64,000 nt of DNA from an uncultured delta proteobacterium (GCA_903835685.1 CAILNX010000039.1:28436-92435), one strand, 5' to 3'; positions 7,954-19,603 are shown, counted from the stretch's first letter. Program-made: numbers and translations. The notes: generated from the letters alone by a model not told the origin.

Positions 7954-8681
7954 TGCAGCAGCCCGACGGGAAATACAATGTCATCTTCATGCGCGACGAC
8001 GAGAAGGTCCGGCGCATGCGTTTCAGTCCCTTCTGGGTCAAGGCCGGACTGTATTTTCTGATCACCCTGCTCATCTGCTCCGTGGTGGGCATTTACGGCG
8101 GTCTGACCTTCTGGCGGGCCAACCGCTCCCTGGCCCGGGAACGGGCCGAGTTGCAGCAGCGTCTGGACGAGGCCAAGGTGCGCCTGGAACGCCTGGCCAA
8201 CGTGGAGAAGCTGCTCATGTCCAACGATCCCGACGAGCTGCACACCCTGTTCGGGGCCTTGAGCGTGGACCCCCAGAACAAGGACGGCAAGGACAAGGAC
8301 AAGGACACCAAGGCCCCTGAGGTCAAGGCCGGACCAGCCCGGGTGGACACCGGCAAGGTCAAGGTGGAGAACGTCCGGCTCAAGCGCCAGGACAAGGATA
8401 TGATCCTGTCCTTTCAGCTCACCAGCTTAAACGCGGCCAAGCCCCTGGCCGGCCGGGCGGTCATCGAGCTGCTCCGGGCCGAGGGCGCGCCCGTGCCCGT
8501 GGACGCGAATCCCAGCGATACCGGGTTCAAGATTCAAAGCTACAAGGAAATGAGCGCCTCCTTCCTCTTGCCCGGCGGGGTGTCGGCCGAGGGGCTCCTG
8601 GGCGTGCGCCTGTCCATCAAAACCTCAGATGGTGTGGTGGTGTTCAGTGACAGCTATCCGCTCTCGGCTCTCGCTTCCTAG
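7953..8681 (+). CDS. Single-pass membrane protein with periplasmic domain, unknown function (between cell-shape peptidases)
   Basis: The start is taken as ATG 7953, overlapping the preceding stop (TGATG). The 242-residue product has a basic cytoplasmic N-terminus of about 30 residues and one transmembrane helix at 31-54 (AGLYFLITLLICSVVGIYGG). A charged predicted coiled coil lies at 56-92, a Lys/Asp-rich linker (KDGKDKDKDTK) near 107-117, and a C-terminal region of alternating hydrophobic strands spans 130-242. I do not recognise the family. Its coupling on both sides to the Csd6-like and Csd4-like enzymes suggests a membrane anchor or scaffold for them, analogous in topology to Helicobacter Csd5, with no visible SH3 signature. 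Confidence 0.75.
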   Translation: MQQPDGKYNVIFMRDDEKVRRMRFSPFWVKAGLYFLITLLICSVVGIYGGLTFWRANRSLARERAELQQRLDEAKVRLERLANVEKLLMSNDPDELHTLFGALSVDPQNKDGKDKDKDTKAPEVKAGPARVDTGKVKVENVRLKRQDKDMILSFQLTSLNAAKPLAGRAVIELLRAEGAPVPVDANPSDTGFKIQSYKEMSASFLLPGGVSAEGLLGVRLSIKTSDGVVVFSDSYPLSALAS

Positions 8682-10410
8682 CCTCTTTTTCCTTCTGGCT
8701 CTCATCCTGGCCGCTCCGGCCCGGGCCGGACAGGCCGAAAGCTACACCTTCTTCGAAGGAACCCAGTATCCCCTCACCGTGTATTTCCTGCGGGGAGATA
8801 AGCCCGGCCCCACGGTCATGGTCCAGGGCGGCATCCAGGGCGATGAGTCCTGCGGGTACATCACCGCCCAGGTCCTGGCCCGCTCCACCGTGCTCAAGGG
8901 CAACCTCATCGTGGTGCCCCGGGCCAACGTGCCCTCGGTGAACGTGCGCAAGCGCCAGGTCAACGTGGACTTGAACCGCCGCTTCGACCGGGACTACAAC
9001 CAGTTCTACGAGGACCGCCTGGCCCGGGCTATCCGCCACCTGCTGGCCCAGAGCGACGCCTTCATCCATTTGCACGAGGGCAGCGGATTCTACGACCCCG
9101 TGCGCGTGGACGAGAACCGCAACCCCAACCGCTGGGGACAGTCGGTCATCGTGGACGCCCTGGTCTACGGGGGCCGGGTGGACATGGCCGGATTGGTCAA
9201 GCCCGCCCTGGAGGAGATCAACGCCTCGCCCCTGGTCCAGGGGGACCACCACTTCAACCTGTTCAACACCCGGACTTTTGAGCCGGACACCCCCTATCTG
9301 GAAATGCGCAAGACGCTGACCTGCTACGCCCTGGCCCAGCGGGGCATCCCGGCCCTGGCCGTGGAGGTAAGCAAGAGTATCAAGGACATCGGGCTCAAGG
9401 TCCGCCAGCAGATGTGGGCCACCACCGTATTTCTGCGGCGTTTCGGGGTGGAGATGCAGCCCATGGAGGTGCTCCCCGAGGACGTGACCACCTATGCCCA
9501 GAAGAGCGTGGTCCTGGCCTTGAACGGCCAGCCCCTGTCCCGCAAGACCTCCGTGGCCTTGTCTCCGGCGGCCCGCATCGAGGTGACCGGGGCCAAGGAC
9601 GGGGGCGATCCCCTGTCCCCGGTGGTTTCGGTCTTCGCCTCGGATCGGCCGGGCATGAATCTCCTGACCACGCCGCGCATGGCCCTTTCGCCCTTTGACG
9701 GGCTGGAGGTGCGCTCCGACGGCAACCGGGTCGGGATGGTGGACATGCACTGGAAAGGGGCCTGGCCCGAGGTCTCCTCGGACACCCCGGTGTTCGTCTG
9801 CTGGCTGAACAACGAGGTCAAGTTCGTGAAGAACGGCGAGACGCTGCGGGCCGTTCGCGGGGACCAACTGGTCCTGGAAGGGGTGTGGAAGAGCCGCAAG
9901 AAGGAAGTGCTCAATTTCAAGGGCTACGTGAGTGGCATCTCGGCCAACAAGGCCCAGGACGCGGGCGCGGAGATCATCCTGGACCCGGAGAATTTCATGG
10001 TCCGCTACGTGGACAAGCGTTCACCGGGTCGCTGGCGTTGCGAGGTGGTCCGGGAGACCTCGGGCGGGGGCAAGGCCCGTTTCTACGTGGACATCGTGCC
10101 CCGCAAGATCGAGGCCCTGGAGCTCAAAGACGCGGGGGGCCGCGACCTGGCCCTGCCCTGGACCGGGGACGGCCGCACCCTCCTGGCCCCGGGCGAGTAC
10201 CAGTTGGTGGGCCTGAAAAGCAACGGGAGCAAGGACAAGATCTCCCTGACCGTGAACGGTCGGCCGGTGCCTTGGGGCAGTCGGTTCATGGTGGACGCCG
10301 AGCACGTGGCCGAACTGACCCTGCGCCAGACCACCACGTTTGAGCCTCTGGGGGCCATGTCCCTGGCCCCGGGCCATTTCGCGGTCCAGGACGCCCCGGT
10401 CCTGCGGTAG
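8629..10410 (+). CDS. M99/M14-type zinc carboxypeptidase, Csd4/Pgp1-like
   Basis: The 593-residue protein has a signal sequence (PSLFFLLALILAAPARAG) and an N-terminal carboxypeptidase domain. In place of the usual HxxE zinc motif it reads GGIQGDE, with Q70 and E73, and the third ligand is H149 in FIHLHEG. A DLNRRF segment lies at 114-119. A glutamine zinc ligand is the documented peculiarity of Helicobacter Csd4, a D,L-carboxypeptidase that trims tripeptide stems to dipeptides, so this is a Csd4/Pgp1 relative. The C-terminal half looks like several beta domains. The start could also be GTG 8647. Both starts overlap the upstream gene, pointing to translational coupling. Confidence 0.85.
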   Translation: MVWWCSVTAIRSRLSLPSLFFLLALILAAPARAGQAESYTFFEGTQYPLTVYFLRGDKPGPTVMVQGGIQGDESCGYITAQVLARSTVLKGNLIVVPRANVPSVNVRKRQVNVDLNRRFDRDYNQFYEDRLARAIRHLLAQSDAFIHLHEGSGFYDPVRVDENRNPNRWGQSVIVDALVYGGRVDMAGLVKPALEEINASPLVQGDHHFNLFNTRTFEPDTPYLEMRKTLTCYALAQRGIPALAVEVSKSIKDIGLKVRQQMWATTVFLRRFGVEMQPMEVLPEDVTTYAQKSVVLALNGQPLSRKTSVALSPAARIEVTGAKDGGDPLSPVVSVFASDRPGMNLLTTPRMALSPFDGLEVRSDGNRVGMVDMHWKGAWPEVSSDTPVFVCWLNNEVKFVKNGETLRAVRGDQLVLEGVWKSRKKEVLNFKGYVSGISANKAQDAGAEIILDPENFMVRYVDKRSPGRWRCEVVRETSGGGKARFYVDIVPRKIEALELKDAGGRDLALPWTGDGRTLLAPGEYQLVGLKSNGSKDKISLTVNGRPVPWGSRFMVDAEHVAELTLRQTTTFEPLGAMSLAPGHFAVQDAPVLR

Positions 10411-10563
10411 CGTCGCCTGCGCTTCGCGTTCCAGAGAGAAGATCGAACAAGAAAGAAGAAAAATAAATTATTTCAGCATATTGCCTGCGCGTCCAGGCCA
10501 GAACATCTTTCCAAAATCGCACTCGCGCCGTGTTTGCGCAACACGAGCGGCAAGCATGAAGCA

Positions 10564-10589
10564 CGCAAAGAATAAGCCTTCATTCTTGC
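10564..10589. repeat. AT-rich interspersed palindrome, short copy
   Basis: CGCAAAGAAT (10564-10573) and ATTCTTGC (10582-10589) form an imperfect inverted repeat related to the longer copies near 1.8 and 2.8 kb. A more degenerate A-rich tract (AAGAAAGAAGAAAAATAAAT) lies at about 10450. The 234-bp spacer 10411-10644 otherwise shows no gene. It must hold the promoter of the following isomerase gene, but I see no clear -35/-10 pair. Confidence 0.5.
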
Positions 10590-10644
10590 AGTGTTGTGTC
10601 GGCCGAGGTCAATTCCAGAACGGCACACCCGCTCCAGGGGGATC

Positions 10645-11463
10645 ATGGACTGCTTTTTCGTCAATCTTCCCTTGATCTGGATCGAGGACCACCCCGGGCT
10701 TTTGGACCGTTTTCTGACCCAGGGCCTTCAGCCCGAGATCGGGCTGGAAGGCCTGGACCTGGACGATCCGGCTGATTGGCAATTGGCCCGGGACACGGCC
10801 GAGACCCTGGCCCGGGCCGACCGAAGCCACACCGTGCATCTGCCCTTCACCGGCCTGTACCCGGCAGCCCGGGACCCGGAAATTCTGGCCCATACCCGTC
10901 GGGACCTGGCCAAGGCCCTGGGTTTGGCCCGGCTGTTCTCCCCGAAGCGTCTGGTGGGCCACCCCTACCTGCACCAGGAGCGGACCTCCGAGGGCCTGCG
11001 CCAGGCCGTGCAGCGGGCGGCCGAGACCTGGACCGAGGTCCTGGCCGCCTGGCCCGGGCATCCGCCTCTGGGCTTGGAAAACACCCACGAGCTTTCCCCG
11101 GCCCCCCTGGTCGAACTCTTCACCCTGCTGGCCGGACAGGGGACCGGGGCCTGTTTTGACGTGGGCCACTGGCACGCCTTTGCCCGGGGCGCTTCCCGGG
11201 GAGACCTCCTGAGCTGGGTCAGCGCCCTGGCCCCGTTTCTCAACCACGTGCATCTGCATGACAACGACGGGTCCTTTGACCAGCATCTGGGCCTGGGCCT
11301 GGGGCGTATCGACTGGGCCACTTTCTTCGGCCTGCTGGAGCACAAGGGGCTTGCGCCGAGCCTGACCATGGAGCCGCATACCGAAGCGGACTGCGCGGTC
11401 AGTCTGGCCTTTGTCCGGGCGCACCGGGCCTGGTTCCCGGCGGCCCGGGAGGTCGGGTCATGA
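10645..11463 (+). CDS. Sugar phosphate isomerase/epimerase-like TIM-barrel protein
   Basis: The start is the ATG at 10645, preceded by CAGGGGGA. Upstream in-frame codons were rejected as non-conserved. The 272-residue protein has the metal-site spacing of the xylose-isomerase-like (AP endonuclease family 2) barrel: HTVHLPF, a Glu in GLENTHELS, Asp/His in CFDVGHWHA, HVHLHDNDG and Glu in TMEPHTE. Members isomerise or epimerise sugars or cyclitols. The substrate cannot be read from the sequence. It stands alone between the cell-shape cassette and the liv operon. Confidence 0.8.
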   Translation: MDCFFVNLPLIWIEDHPGLLDRFLTQGLQPEIGLEGLDLDDPADWQLARDTAETLARADRSHTVHLPFTGLYPAARDPEILAHTRRDLAKALGLARLFSPKRLVGHPYLHQERTSEGLRQAVQRAAETWTEVLAAWPGHPPLGLENTHELSPAPLVELFTLLAGQGTGACFDVGHWHAFARGASRGDLLSWVSALAPFLNHVHLHDNDGSFDQHLGLGLGRIDWATFFGLLEHKGLAPSLTMEPHTEADCAVSLAFVRAHRAWFPAAREVGS

Positions 11464-11484
11464 GCCCGGAGGGCGCGGTTCATA

Positions 11485-11513
11485 TTGACAAGCGGGCGTA
11501 ACTTCTTAATACT
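11485..11513 (+). promoter_or_regulatory. Candidate sigma70-type promoter of livK
   Basis: TTGACA at 11485-11490 is followed after 17 bp by AATACT (11508-11513), a 4/6 match to the -10 consensus. It lies 57 bp ahead of the livK start codon in a short spacer, where the liv operon promoter is expected. Confidence 0.5.
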
Positions 11514-11569
11514 TGCCGTTTCAAAGCGTACTTGATTTTGCGGCAGTTTTGAACCTTAAGGAGGGATCG

Positions 11570-12691
11570 ATGAAAACGCTGATGAAAGGTCTGGTTCTTT
11601 CCCTGGCTCTGGTCCTGGGCGCTGGCCCGGCTCTGGCTGACACCATCAAGATCGGCGTGGCCGGTGCGCATTCCGGCGACTTGGCCTCATACGGCTTGCC
11701 TGCGGTGAACGCCGCCAAGCTGGTGGCTGAGAAAGTGAACGCCCAGGGTGGCGTGAACGGCATGATGGTCGAGGTCCAGGCCGAGGACGACCAGTGCAAA
11801 CCGGAAATGGCCACCAACGCGGCCACCAAGCTGGTTTCCGACAAGGCCACCGTGATCATCGGCCACATCTGCTCCGGGGCCACCAAGGCCGCACTGCCGA
11901 TTTACAAGGCCGCCAACCTGGTGGTCATGTCTCCTTCGGCTACCAACCCGCCCCTGACCAAGTCCGGGGAATTTCCGAATTTCTTCCGCACCATCGCCAC
12001 TGACGACGAGCAGGGTCCTGCCCTGGCCGCCTTTGCCGCCAACAAGCTGAACCTGAAGAAAGTGGCCATCATCCATGACAAGGGTGACTACGGCAAGGGC
12101 GTGGCCGAGTTCTGCAAGGCCGCCATGGAAAAGGCCGGCAAGGTCAAGGTCGTGCTCTTCGAGGGCATTGGCGCCGACCAGGTGGACTATGCGGCCGTGA
12201 TCCAGAAGATCAAGCAGGCCGGGGCCGAGGGCGTGGTTTACGGCGGGTACCATCCTGGCGCGTCCAAGCTCATCTCCCAGATGCGCAAGAAGAAGATCGC
12301 CATCCCCTTCCTGACCGACGAAGGCGTCCAGGGTCCTGACTTCCTCAAGCTGGCCGGTAATGATGCCGAAGGCGCCTACGCCACGGGCCTCATCGATGTT
12401 TCGGGCAACGCCATGTACAAGGCGGCCGCCGAAGCCCACCAGAAGGCCTTTGGCACGGCCGAGACCGGCCTGTTCTTCGCTCAGGCCTATGCCGCCACCC
12501 AGTCCCTGCTGAACGCCATCGACAAGGCCAAGTCCACCAAGTACGAGGACATCATGAAGGCCCTGCACACCGAGACCGCGGACACCTGCCTGGGCAAGAT
12601 CAAGTTCAACGCCCAGGGCGACGCCCAGGCCGAAGGCGTGGGCTTCTCGGTCTACCAAGTCAAGAACGGCAAGTGGGAGCTGAACAAGTAA
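11570..12691 (+). CDS. livK: Branched-chain amino acid ABC transporter, periplasmic binding protein
   Basis: The start at 11570 has the ribosome binding site TAAGGAGGG and opens a classic signal peptide (MKTLMKGLVLSLALVLGAGP, cleaved near ALA/DTIK). The 373-residue protein is a Leu/Ile/Val-binding-type type I periplasmic binding protein, with IKIGVAGAHSGDLASYG at the mature N-terminus and the ligand-site region CSGATKAALPIY and VMSPSATNP. It delivers branched-chain (or related) amino acids to LivHM. The codon choice is less extreme in G+C than its neighbours, as is common in highly expressed genes. Confidence 0.93.
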   Translation: MKTLMKGLVLSLALVLGAGPALADTIKIGVAGAHSGDLASYGLPAVNAAKLVAEKVNAQGGVNGMMVEVQAEDDQCKPEMATNAATKLVSDKATVIIGHICSGATKAALPIYKAANLVVMSPSATNPPLTKSGEFPNFFRTIATDDEQGPALAAFAANKLNLKKVAIIHDKGDYGKGVAEFCKAAMEKAGKVKVVLFEGIGADQVDYAAVIQKIKQAGAEGVVYGGYHPGASKLISQMRKKKIAIPFLTDEGVQGPDFLKLAGNDAEGAYATGLIDVSGNAMYKAAAEAHQKAFGTAETGLFFAQAYAATQSLLNAIDKAKSTKYEDIMKALHTETADTCLGKIKFNAQGDAQAEGVGFSVYQVKNGKWELNK

Positions 12692-12720
12692 CGCCTCCCG
12701 GCGTTGACCTGACAGAAACG

Positions 12721-12752
12721 ATCAGGGGACAGGCGCTTGCCTGTCCCCTGAT
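12721..12752 (+). terminator. Strong hairpin between livK and livH
   Basis: A perfect 14-bp stem, ATCAGGGGACAGGC paired with GCCTGTCCCCTGAT around a GCTT loop, starts 29 bp after the livK stop. No T-tract follows, so it is more likely an mRNA-stabilising or partial-termination hairpin that keeps livK transcript in excess over the permease genes than a full terminator. Confidence 0.7.
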
Positions 12753-12866
12753 TATGTTGTAGGGGGGCGCAGCCACGGAGGGCGGGGGACAGCCCAAAGC
12801 CTCCGGGGGAAGAGCCCCCACTCCCGCCCAGCAGTCCCGGCCAGCGCCCCAACGACGGAATTCTCC

Positions 12867-13769
12867 ATGGAATATTTTCTCGAACTCTTTTTTGGTGGAT
12901 TGACCCGGGGCAGCATCTACGCCCTCATCGCCCTGGGCTACACCATGGTCTACGGCATCATCGAGCTGATCAATTTCGCCCATGGCGAGATTTACATGAT
13001 CGGGGCTTTTACCGGGCTCATCGTGGCCGGGGTACTCACGGCCATGGGTTTTCCAGCCTTGGCCATCCTGGCCGTGGCCCTGGTGGTCGCCGTGGTGTAC
13101 TGCTCGGCCTACGGCTACACCATGGAAAAGATAGCCTATAAGCCCCTGCGGGGCGCCAATCGGCTGTCCCCGCTCATCTCCGCCATCGGCATGTCCATTT
13201 TTCTGCAGAACTACGTTCTGCTGGCCCAGACCCCGAATTTCCTCCCCTTTCCCAACTTGATCGGTGAGTTCGAATTCATGGAGGATTACGCGCACATCCT
13301 GGGGTCGGCCAACCTGGTCATCATCCTGGTCACAGCCGCCGCCATGGTGGCCCTGACCTTGTTCATCAAGTACACCCGGATGGGCCGGGCCATGCGGGCC
13401 ACGGCTCAGAACCGGAAGATGGCCATGCTCCTGGGCGTCAATGTGGACGCGGTCATCTCCCTGACCTTTATCATCGGCTCCTCTCTGGCGGCCATCGGCG
13501 GCGTGCTCATCGCCTGCCACACGGGCCAGATCAACATCACCATCGGTTTCATCGCAGGCATCAAGGCCTTCACGGCCGCAGTGCTCGGCGGTGTGGGAAG
13601 CATTCCCGGGGCCATGCTTGGCGCTCTGGTCCTGGGATTCACCGAAAGCTTCGCCACCGGGTATATTTCTTCTGACTACGAGGATGTTTTCGCCTTTGGC
13701 CTGCTGGTCCTCATCCTCATCTTCCGGCCTTCGGGTCTGCTGGGCAAGGCCCCGACCCAGAAGGTTTAG
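12867..13769 (+). CDS. livH: Branched-chain amino acid ABC transporter permease LivH
   Basis: The 300-residue polytopic membrane protein opens with ELFFGGLTRGSIYALIALG and TMVYGIIELINFAHGE, the signature of LivH-type permeases. Hydrophobic segments cover most of its length, consistent with about eight helices. It forms the inner-membrane channel with LivM. It follows the hairpin after livK, with a 175-bp gap from the livK stop that contains no other gene. Confidence 0.94.
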   Translation: MEYFLELFFGGLTRGSIYALIALGYTMVYGIIELINFAHGEIYMIGAFTGLIVAGVLTAMGFPALAILAVALVVAVVYCSAYGYTMEKIAYKPLRGANRLSPLISAIGMSIFLQNYVLLAQTPNFLPFPNLIGEFEFMEDYAHILGSANLVIILVTAAAMVALTLFIKYTRMGRAMRATAQNRKMAMLLGVNVDAVISLTFIIGSSLAAIGGVLIACHTGQINITIGFIAGIKAFTAAVLGGVGSIPGAMLGALVLGFTESFATGYISSDYEDVFAFGLLVLILIFRPSGLLGKAPTQKV

Positions 13770-13799
13770 CCAGGGCTGGCCGAATTAGGAGCACATGTC

Positions 13800-15011
13800 A
13801 TGGAAGGTTTCAAGAAATCCCTCCTCGCCTGCATCTGGTTCATGTTTCTGACCTTCCCCCTGGTGGTCATCCGCGTGGATACTGCGGAGAAAACGGTCCA
13901 GTGGCGGTGGATGCATATGCTCTGGGTGGGACTGGGGGCTTTCCTGCTGTCCTATGTCTGGCGCTTCATGCTCAAGCGCAAGGCCATGGGGCGGTCCGCC
14001 ACGAACCCCGACGGGACCCCGGTGGTCCCCTTTCTCCAGCGCCTGTCCGCCAATCCCCCTCTGGCCAGATCGATCATGGCGGTCATCGCCATCGGGGCCC
14101 TGGTCTTCCCCTGGCTCTTTTCCACCTACCAGACCAACATCATGATCTCGGCCATGATCTACATCGTGCTGGGTCTGGGGCTGAACATCGTGGTGGGGCT
14201 TTCCGGGCAGCTTGTGCTGGGCTATGCCGCCTTCTACGCGGCCGGGGCCTACAGCTACGCCCTGCTCAACCACCATTTCGGCCTGGGATTCTGGACCGCT
14301 CTGCCCCTGGGAGCGGGCGCGGCCGCCTTGTGCGGCATCATTTTGGGCATCCCGGTCCTGCGCTTGCGGGGGGACTATCTGGCCATTGTCACCTTGGGAT
14401 TCGGGGAAATTGTCCGGCTGGTCCTGGAAAACTGGAACGAGTTTTCCATGGGGCCTTCGGGCGTGTCAGGCATCAGCCGACCGGGGTTGTTCAGCGTGGA
14501 GCTGTCTGTGGACGGAGCCACGACCTACATCTACTACCTCATGATCGGCCTGGTGGCCTTGACCATTTTTGTCATCAACCGGCTCAAGAACTCGCGTATC
14601 GGCCGGGCCTGGCTGGCCTTGCGAGAGGATGAAATTGCCTGCGTGGCCATGGGCGTGGACCGCATGAAGACCAAACTCACAGCCTTTGCCCTGGGCGCGA
14701 CCTGGGCGGGCATGGCCGGTGTGGTCTTTGCGGCCAAAACCACCTTCATCAATCCAGCCAGCTTCACCTTCATGGAGTCGGCCATGATTTTGGCCATTGT
14801 AGTGCTCGGGGGCATGGGGTCCATTCTGGGGGTCAGCCTGGCCGCCCTGCTCATCCTGCTTCTTCCCGAGTACCTGCGGGCCTTTTCCGAATACCGGATG
14901 CTGCTTTTCGGGGCGACCATGGTTCTCTTCATGGTTTTTCGGCCTCAGGGCCTGGTGAGTTCCGAGCGACAGAGGTATGAATTCAAGGAAACCAAGGAAA
15001 GTCAAGGATAG
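13800..15011 (+). CDS. livM: Branched-chain amino acid ABC transporter permease LivM
   Basis: The 403-residue polytopic permease is the LivM partner. Characteristic segments are [20 protein letters not shown], the GVSGISRPG loop, and the EAA-like stretch [20 protein letters not shown] that contacts the ATPases. It is longer than many LivM proteins because of about 90 extra N-terminal residues with two hydrophobic stretches, a feature seen in several proteobacterial versions. It is 30 bp after livH and 2 bp before livG. Confidence 0.93.
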   Translation: MEGFKKSLLACIWFMFLTFPLVVIRVDTAEKTVQWRWMHMLWVGLGAFLLSYVWRFMLKRKAMGRSATNPDGTPVVPFLQRLSANPPLARSIMAVIAIGALVFPWLFSTYQTNIMISAMIYIVLGLGLNIVVGLSGQLVLGYAAFYAAGAYSYALLNHHFGLGFWTALPLGAGAAALCGIILGIPVLRLRGDYLAIVTLGFGEIVRLVLENWNEFSMGPSGVSGISRPGLFSVELSVDGATTYIYYLMIGLVALTIFVINRLKNSRIGRAWLALREDEIACVAMGVDRMKTKLTAFALGATWAGMAGVVFAAKTTFINPASFTFMESAMILAIVVLGGMGSILGVSLAALLILLLPEYLRAFSEYRMLLFGATMVLFMVFRPQGLVSSERQRYEFKETKESQG

Positions 15012-15013
15012 CC

Positions 15014-15814
15014 ATGTCTGCCAAGACCATCGTTCTTGAAGTCAAGAACTTAAGTATGAATTTTGGTGGGTTGCGCGCCTTGAGTGATGTAGATCTGGAT
15101 ATCCTCCAGGGCGAGATCGTGGCGCTTATCGGCCCCAACGGGGCCGGCAAAACCACCTGCTTCAACTGCATCACCGGCATCTATGACCCCACAGAGGGTG
15201 ATATCCTTCTCCGGAGTCCGCAGGGCAAGGGCGTCCGGCTGAACGGGCTCAAGCCCAATCAGGTAACGGAGCTCGGCATGGCCCGGACTTTCCAGAACAT
15301 CCGCCTCTTCCCCTCCATGACCGTCCTTGAGAACGTCATGCTCGGGACCCACTGCCGGACGAAGTCTGGAATCCTGGGGGCCATCCTGCGGGATCGCAAG
15401 ACCCGGGAGGAAGAGGTCCGGGTCGTGAACAAAAGTTATGAGCTTCTGAAACTGGTCGGCCTGGACCACCACGTCAACGATTTGGCCAGCAATTTGCCCT
15501 ACGGGGCCCAGCGTCGCCTGGAGATCGCCCGGGCCTTGGCCACGGACCCCTTTCTTCTGCTCCTGGACGAACCGGCCGCGGGCATGAACCCCAACGAAAC
15601 CATCGCCCTGGAACAACTGGTCATGCGCATCCGGGACGAACTGGACATGTCCATCCTCTTGATCGAGCACGACATGAAAATGGTCATGAGCATCTCGGAT
15701 CGGGTGCATGTCCTGGAATACGGGCAGAAGATCGCCGAGGGCACCCCGGCCGAAGTCGGGGCCAACCCCCAGGTCATCAAGGCCTATCTGGGCGAGGAGG
15801 CCGTGGATGCTTGA
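15014..15814 (+). CDS. livG: Branched-chain amino acid ABC transporter ATP-binding protein LivG
   Basis: The 266-residue ABC ATPase has Walker [10 protein letters not shown] at about residues 38-46, the Walker B/D-loop region [12 protein letters not shown], and the LivG-specific block [21 protein letters not shown]. It powers import through LivHM. The signature motif is the divergent form [10 protein letters not shown], normal for LivG. The start follows livM by 2 bp, and its 3' end overlaps livF by 8 bp. Confidence 0.95.
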   Translation: MSAKTIVLEVKNLSMNFGGLRALSDVDLDILQGEIVALIGPNGAGKTTCFNCITGIYDPTEGDILLRSPQGKGVRLNGLKPNQVTELGMARTFQNIRLFPSMTVLENVMLGTHCRTKSGILGAILRDRKTREEEVRVVNKSYELLKLVGLDHHVNDLASNLPYGAQRRLEIARALATDPFLLLLDEPAAGMNPNETIALEQLVMRIRDELDMSILLIEHDMKMVMSISDRVHVLEYGQKIAEGTPAEVGANPQVIKAYLGEEAVDA

Positions 15815-16517
15815 ACTGAAAAACGTCAATGCCCATTACGGGGCCATCCAGGCCCTGCGCGACGTGTCCATCCGCATCGACCAGGGCGAGATCATCACCC
15901 TGATCGGGGCCAACGGCGCGGGCAAGACCACCACGCTCATGGCCATCTGCGGCATCGTGCCCCCCTCGTCCGGGACCATCACCTTCGAGGGCAAGGCCAT
16001 CCAGGGCCAGCCCCCGGATCGTATCGTGCCGCTGGGCATCAGCCAGGTGCCCGAGGGCCGGCTCATCTTCCCCGAGCTCACGGTCATCGAGAACCTGAAC
16101 ATGGGTGCATTCCTGCGCGACGACAAACCCGAGATCAAGCGGGACATGGACTACATCTTCGACCTCTTCCCGGTCCTGGCCGAGCGCGGGACCCAGCGGG
16201 GCGGGACGCTTTCCGGGGGCGAGCAGCAGATGCTGGCCATATCGCGTGCGCTCATGTCCCGGCCCCGGCTCCTGCTCCTGGACGAGCCCTCCCTGGGTCT
16301 GGCCCCCCTGGTCATCCGCCAGATTTTCGAGATCATCGTGAAGATCAACAAGGAGCGGGGCACCACCATCTTCCTGGTGGAGCAGAACGCCAACCTGGCC
16401 CTGAAAACCGCCCATCGCGGCTATGTCATGGAGGTCGGGCGCATCACCATGAGTGATTCGGCCCAGAATCTTTTGGCTGACGAAGGGGTGAAAAAAGCAT
16501 ATCTTGGCTTGACCTAG
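15807..16517 (+). CDS. livF: Branched-chain amino acid ABC transporter ATP-binding protein LivF
   Basis: The start is the ATG at 15807, inside the last codons of livG ([20 protein letters not shown]), which gives the standard LivF N-terminus. The 236-residue product has Walker [10 protein letters not shown], signature LSGGEQQML and Walker [14 protein letters not shown]. It is the second ATPase of the transporter and completes the livKHMGF operon. Confidence 0.95.
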   Translation: MLELKNVNAHYGAIQALRDVSIRIDQGEIITLIGANGAGKTTTLMAICGIVPPSSGTITFEGKAIQGQPPDRIVPLGISQVPEGRLIFPELTVIENLNMGAFLRDDKPEIKRDMDYIFDLFPVLAERGTQRGGTLSGGEQQMLAISRALMSRPRLLLLDEPSLGLAPLVIRQIFEIIVKINKERGTTIFLVEQNANLALKTAHRGYVMEVGRITMSDSAQNLLADEGVKKAYLGLT

Positions 16518-17999
<1,482 letters not shown>

Positions 18000-18037
18000 G
18001 ACAGGCCTTTTATTCCATTTCAGACAACGAGGCTCGT

Positions 18038-19585
18038 ATGTCCCATACCCAGAAGGTCGTCATCCTGGACTTCGGTTCCCAGGTCACCCAGCTCATCGCC
18101 CGGCGCATCCGCGAGAGCGGCGTGTATTCCGAGGTCCACCCCTGCAACACCGATCCGGCCAAGATCAGGGCCCTGAACCCCTCGGCCCTGGTGCTCTCGG
18201 GCAGCCCCTTCGGGGTGCGTGACGAGGGCGCGCCCGGCCTGCCCCAGGCCATCCTGGACTTAAATCTTCCCATCCTGGGCATCTGCTACGGCATGCAGCT
18301 CCTGGCCCACGAACTCGGCGGGTCCGTGGTGGCCTCCTCGGAGCGCGAATACGGCCGGGCCACCTTCAGCGTGACCAAGGACTGCCCCCTGTGGGACGGC
18401 CTGGCCGATCCGGCCAAGACCACGGTGTGGATGTCCCACGGCGACCGGGTGGAGAGCCTGCCCCCGGGGTTCGAGTCCATCGGGTCCTCGGGGTCCATCC
18501 CCTTTGCGGCCATGGCCGATGAGGGACGCAAGATCTACGCCCTGCAATTCCATCCCGAGGTGGCCCACACCGAGGACGGCTCGCTCATCCTGCGCAATTT
18601 TCTGTTCAAGGTGGCCAAACTGAAACCCACTTGGACCATGGCTTCCTTTGTGGAGGAGTCCGTGGCCGCCATGCGCGCCCAGGTGGGCGGCGGCAAGGTG
18701 GTCCTGGGGCTCTCGGGCGGCATCGACTCCACCGTGGCCGCCGTGCTCCTGAACAAGGCCATCGGCAAGAATCTTTCCTGCATCTTCGTGGACAACGGGC
18801 TTCTGCGCATGCATGAGCGCGAGGAGGTCATCGGGTTCCTGGCCGAGCATTTCGACTTGAACGTCAAATGCGTGGACGCAGCCGACCTCTTCCTCTCCCG
18901 CCTGGCCGGAATCACCGACCCGGAGGAGAAGCGCAAGATCATCGGGCACACCTTCATCGAGATCTTCGACCAGGAGGCCCAGGCCATCAAGGGCGTGGAG
19001 TTTTTGGCCCAGGGCACGCTCTACCCGGACGTCATCGAGTCCTGCTCCTTTCGGGGGCCTTCGGCGGTGATCAAGAGCCACCACAACGTGGGCGGCCTGC
19101 CCGAGACCATGAAGCTCAAGCTCGTGGAGCCCCTGCGCGAGCTGTTCAAGGACGAGGTGCGAGCCGTGGCCGCTGAAATGGGCCTGCCCGAACACATCAT
19201 CTGGCGGCAGCCCTTCCCAGGACCTGGCCTGTCCATCCGGGTCATCGGCGAAGTGACCCCTGAGCGCCTGGACATCCTGCGCCGGGCGGACAAGATCGTG
19301 CAGCATGAACTGGTGGCCTCGGGCTGGTACCGCAAGGTCTGGCAGGGATTCGCCGTGCTCCTGCCTCTGAAAACCGTGGGGGTCATGGGCGACGACCGCA
19401 CCTACGAACACGTCATCGCGCTTCGGGTGGTGGACAGCCTGGACGCCATGACCGCGGACTGGTCCCGGCTCCCCTCGGAGCTTCTGGCCAGCATGTCCAA
19501 CCGGATCATCAACGAGGTCAAGGGTGTGAACCGCGTGGTTCTGGACATCTCCTCCAAACCGCCCAGCACCATCGAGTGGGAATAG
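18038..19585 (+). CDS. guaA: GMP synthase (glutamine-hydrolysing)
   Basis: The 515-residue protein combines an N-terminal class I glutamine amidotransferase ([10 protein letters not shown] with C83; [12 protein letters not shown] carrying the His and Glu of the triad) with a PP-loop ATP pyrophosphatase domain ([16 protein letters not shown]). Its C-terminal dimerisation end is KPPSTIEWE, which is conserved in GuaA. It aminates XMP to GMP. It has a normal start with AACGAGGC upstream and is 18 bp before tatB. Confidence 0.97.
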   Translation: MSHTQKVVILDFGSQVTQLIARRIRESGVYSEVHPCNTDPAKIRALNPSALVLSGSPFGVRDEGAPGLPQAILDLNLPILGICYGMQLLAHELGGSVVASSEREYGRATFSVTKDCPLWDGLADPAKTTVWMSHGDRVESLPPGFESIGSSGSIPFAAMADEGRKIYALQFHPEVAHTEDGSLILRNFLFKVAKLKPTWTMASFVEESVAAMRAQVGGGKVVLGLSGGIDSTVAAVLLNKAIGKNLSCIFVDNGLLRMHEREEVIGFLAEHFDLNVKCVDAADLFLSRLAGITDPEEKRKIIGHTFIEIFDQEAQAIKGVEFLAQGTLYPDVIESCSFRGPSAVIKSHHNVGGLPETMKLKLVEPLRELFKDEVRAVAAEMGLPEHIIWRQPFPGPGLSIRVIGEVTPERLDILRRADKIVQHELVASGWYRKVWQGFAVLLPLKTVGVMGDDRTYEHVIALRVVDSLDAMTADWSRLPSELLASMSNRIINEVKGVNRVVLDISSKPPSTIEWE

Positions 19586-19603
19586 ACCGGGCAGGAGCTT
19601 TGT

